NCBI GenBank assembly: GCA_964431035.1
Contig: CAYSIF010000021.1
Location: 1 to 26,509, forward strand
DNA: 26,509 bases
Reading direction: 5' to 3'
DNA from: Methanobrevibacter_A sp964431035
GTDB taxonomy: Archaea; Methanobacteriota; Methanobacteria; Methanobacteriales; Methanobacteriaceae
The translations under genes were made by a program, and so were the position numbers. Below are positions 26,060-26,509 of this stretch, one piece after another. The notes under the pieces are model-generated. The model searched no databases. It saw only the letters and a program-made list of their open reading frames with translations, and was not told where the DNA came from. The stretch's first letter is position 1; the number at the start of each line of letters is the position of its first letter.

Positions 26060-26317
26060 ATGGTAGATACACGAGATATTGAACTAAAAGATTATTTGAA
26101 ATCAAAATTATACGATGGTCAGTTAAAAGATGGTGTTAAGCATGGTAGCATAATTTTAAACAATAATCATGCAGTTAATTTATATCCTAATGATTTTATA
26201 TTTATTCATGAATCTCATTTAATTTTACATGAGAATAATAATAAAGATGATAAATATGAACATTATATTCCTTACTCCAGTATATTGAAAATTAGGTTCC
26301 GTGGAGAAGGTGACTAA
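26060..26317 (+). CDS. Unknown small protein, probably beta-rich (85 aa)
   Basis: I do not recognise the family. The start is well supported by AGGAG (26046-26050), 9 bases ahead of the ATG, and a TATA box upstream. Seen: a charged helical N-terminus (ELKDYLKSKL, 8-17), then alternating short hydrophobic and polar stretches that read as beta strands (GSIILNN 29-35, AVNLYP 38-43, DFIFIHESHLILHEN 45-59, YIPYSSILKIRFRGEG 69-84). There is no signal peptide, membrane segment, Cys or clear active site. The strand pattern is compatible with a small barrel such as an Sm-like or OB fold, but I see no diagnostic motif. It is probably cytoplasmic and a single-gene unit. The neighbour on its left is divergent and shares the spacer that carries the TTAACTATT cluster, so both might answer to one regulator. 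Confidence 0.85.
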   Translation: MVDTRDIELKDYLKSKLYDGQLKDGVKHGSIILNNNHAVNLYPNDFIFIHESHLILHENNNKDDKYEHYIPYSSILKIRFRGEGD

Positions 26318-26366
26318 AAAAAATTTTTAATAAATTTCTTATTTTTTTATCAATTTTAATTTTGTA
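26318..26366 (+). terminator. T-rich terminator of the 85-residue gene
   Basis: An A run followed by TTTTT (26319-26333) and then a longer tract TTATTTTTTTATC (about 26339-26351) start right after the stop codon. Confidence 0.45.
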
Positions 26367-26509
26367 ATAAATACTAAAAATGTATTGTTTTGAGGTACAT
26401 GTATTTGGTTATATGTACTGATTTTTCTATTTTTGATTAAATATAGTATCCTCTTCTTGTAAGAGAATGTAAAAAAACATATACTCATACTCTAGATTAA
26501 ATATATAGA
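26367..26509. other. Right-end noncoding stretch
   Basis: No gene is seen. It contains a GTACTG copy (26415), a word GATTAAATATA that occurs twice (26435 and 26495), and a small hairpin CTCTT-CTTGT-AAGAG (26451-26465). It may belong to the upstream region of a gene beyond the window. Confidence 0.5.

Noticed and set aside
26435..26505. GATTAAATATA twice and a 5-base hairpin near the right edge
   Set aside because: Too short and too A+T-rich to separate from chance without the sequence beyond the window.

Overview
The window looks like host-associated methanogen DNA of the order Methanobacteriales, most likely Methanosphaera (M. stadtmanae or a close relative). The signs are extreme A+T richness, archaeal TATA-box promoters about 25 bases ahead of likely transcription starts, oligo-T ends, a tRNA gene without an encoded CCA, and very large Asn/Thr-rich surface proteins of the adhesin-like type known from Methanosphaera and Methanobrevibacter. 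The genus is inferred from protein style, not from a search.

Left part, 1-18750, all on the minus strand: three adhesin-like genes in a row. The first (start 3515) runs off the left edge and has at least 1171 codons in the window. The second (15783-3889) encodes 3964 residues: signal peptide, Pmp-type beta-helix, then alternating blocks of about 12 DUF11 and 16 Ig-like (Big_3-type) domains, and two copies of a C-terminal module. The third (18750-16912) is a 612-residue relative with three Ig-like domains, one copy of the same C-terminal module, and a TGNP-hydrophobic-basic tail. Each has its own TATA box, and each promoter or leader carries a perfect inverted repeat. The first two share the signal-peptide region and a near-identical leader before the ATG.

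Right part, 18751-26509: sparse, gene-poor DNA. It holds a 280-residue coiled-coil protein with a strongly basic N-terminus (19737-20579), a 2.2 kb gene-free stretch, a 115-residue unknown protein (22769-23116), tRNA-Thr(CGU) on the minus strand (23223-23295), a candidate 33-residue small protein (23490-23591), a DUF2142 multi-pass membrane protein (23801-25321), a small exported-type protein on the minus strand whose start is unclear (25328-25555, perhaps to 25582), and an 85-residue unknown (26060-26317).

How the genes may work together (inference): the adhesin-like proteins are exported and dense in N-x-S/T sequons. The DUF2142 protein, from a family resembling GT-C glycosyltransferases, could act in surface glycan synthesis, though nothing in the sequence ties it directly to these substrates. 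I see no CRISPR array, insertion sequence, rRNA or replication origin. The less ordinary signals are the promoter-associated inverted repeats, a dispersed GTACTG-type motif confined mostly to the gene-free DNA, a cluster of TTAACTATT sites between two divergent small genes, nested alternative hairpins upstream of the DUF2142 gene, and the two small-protein candidates.
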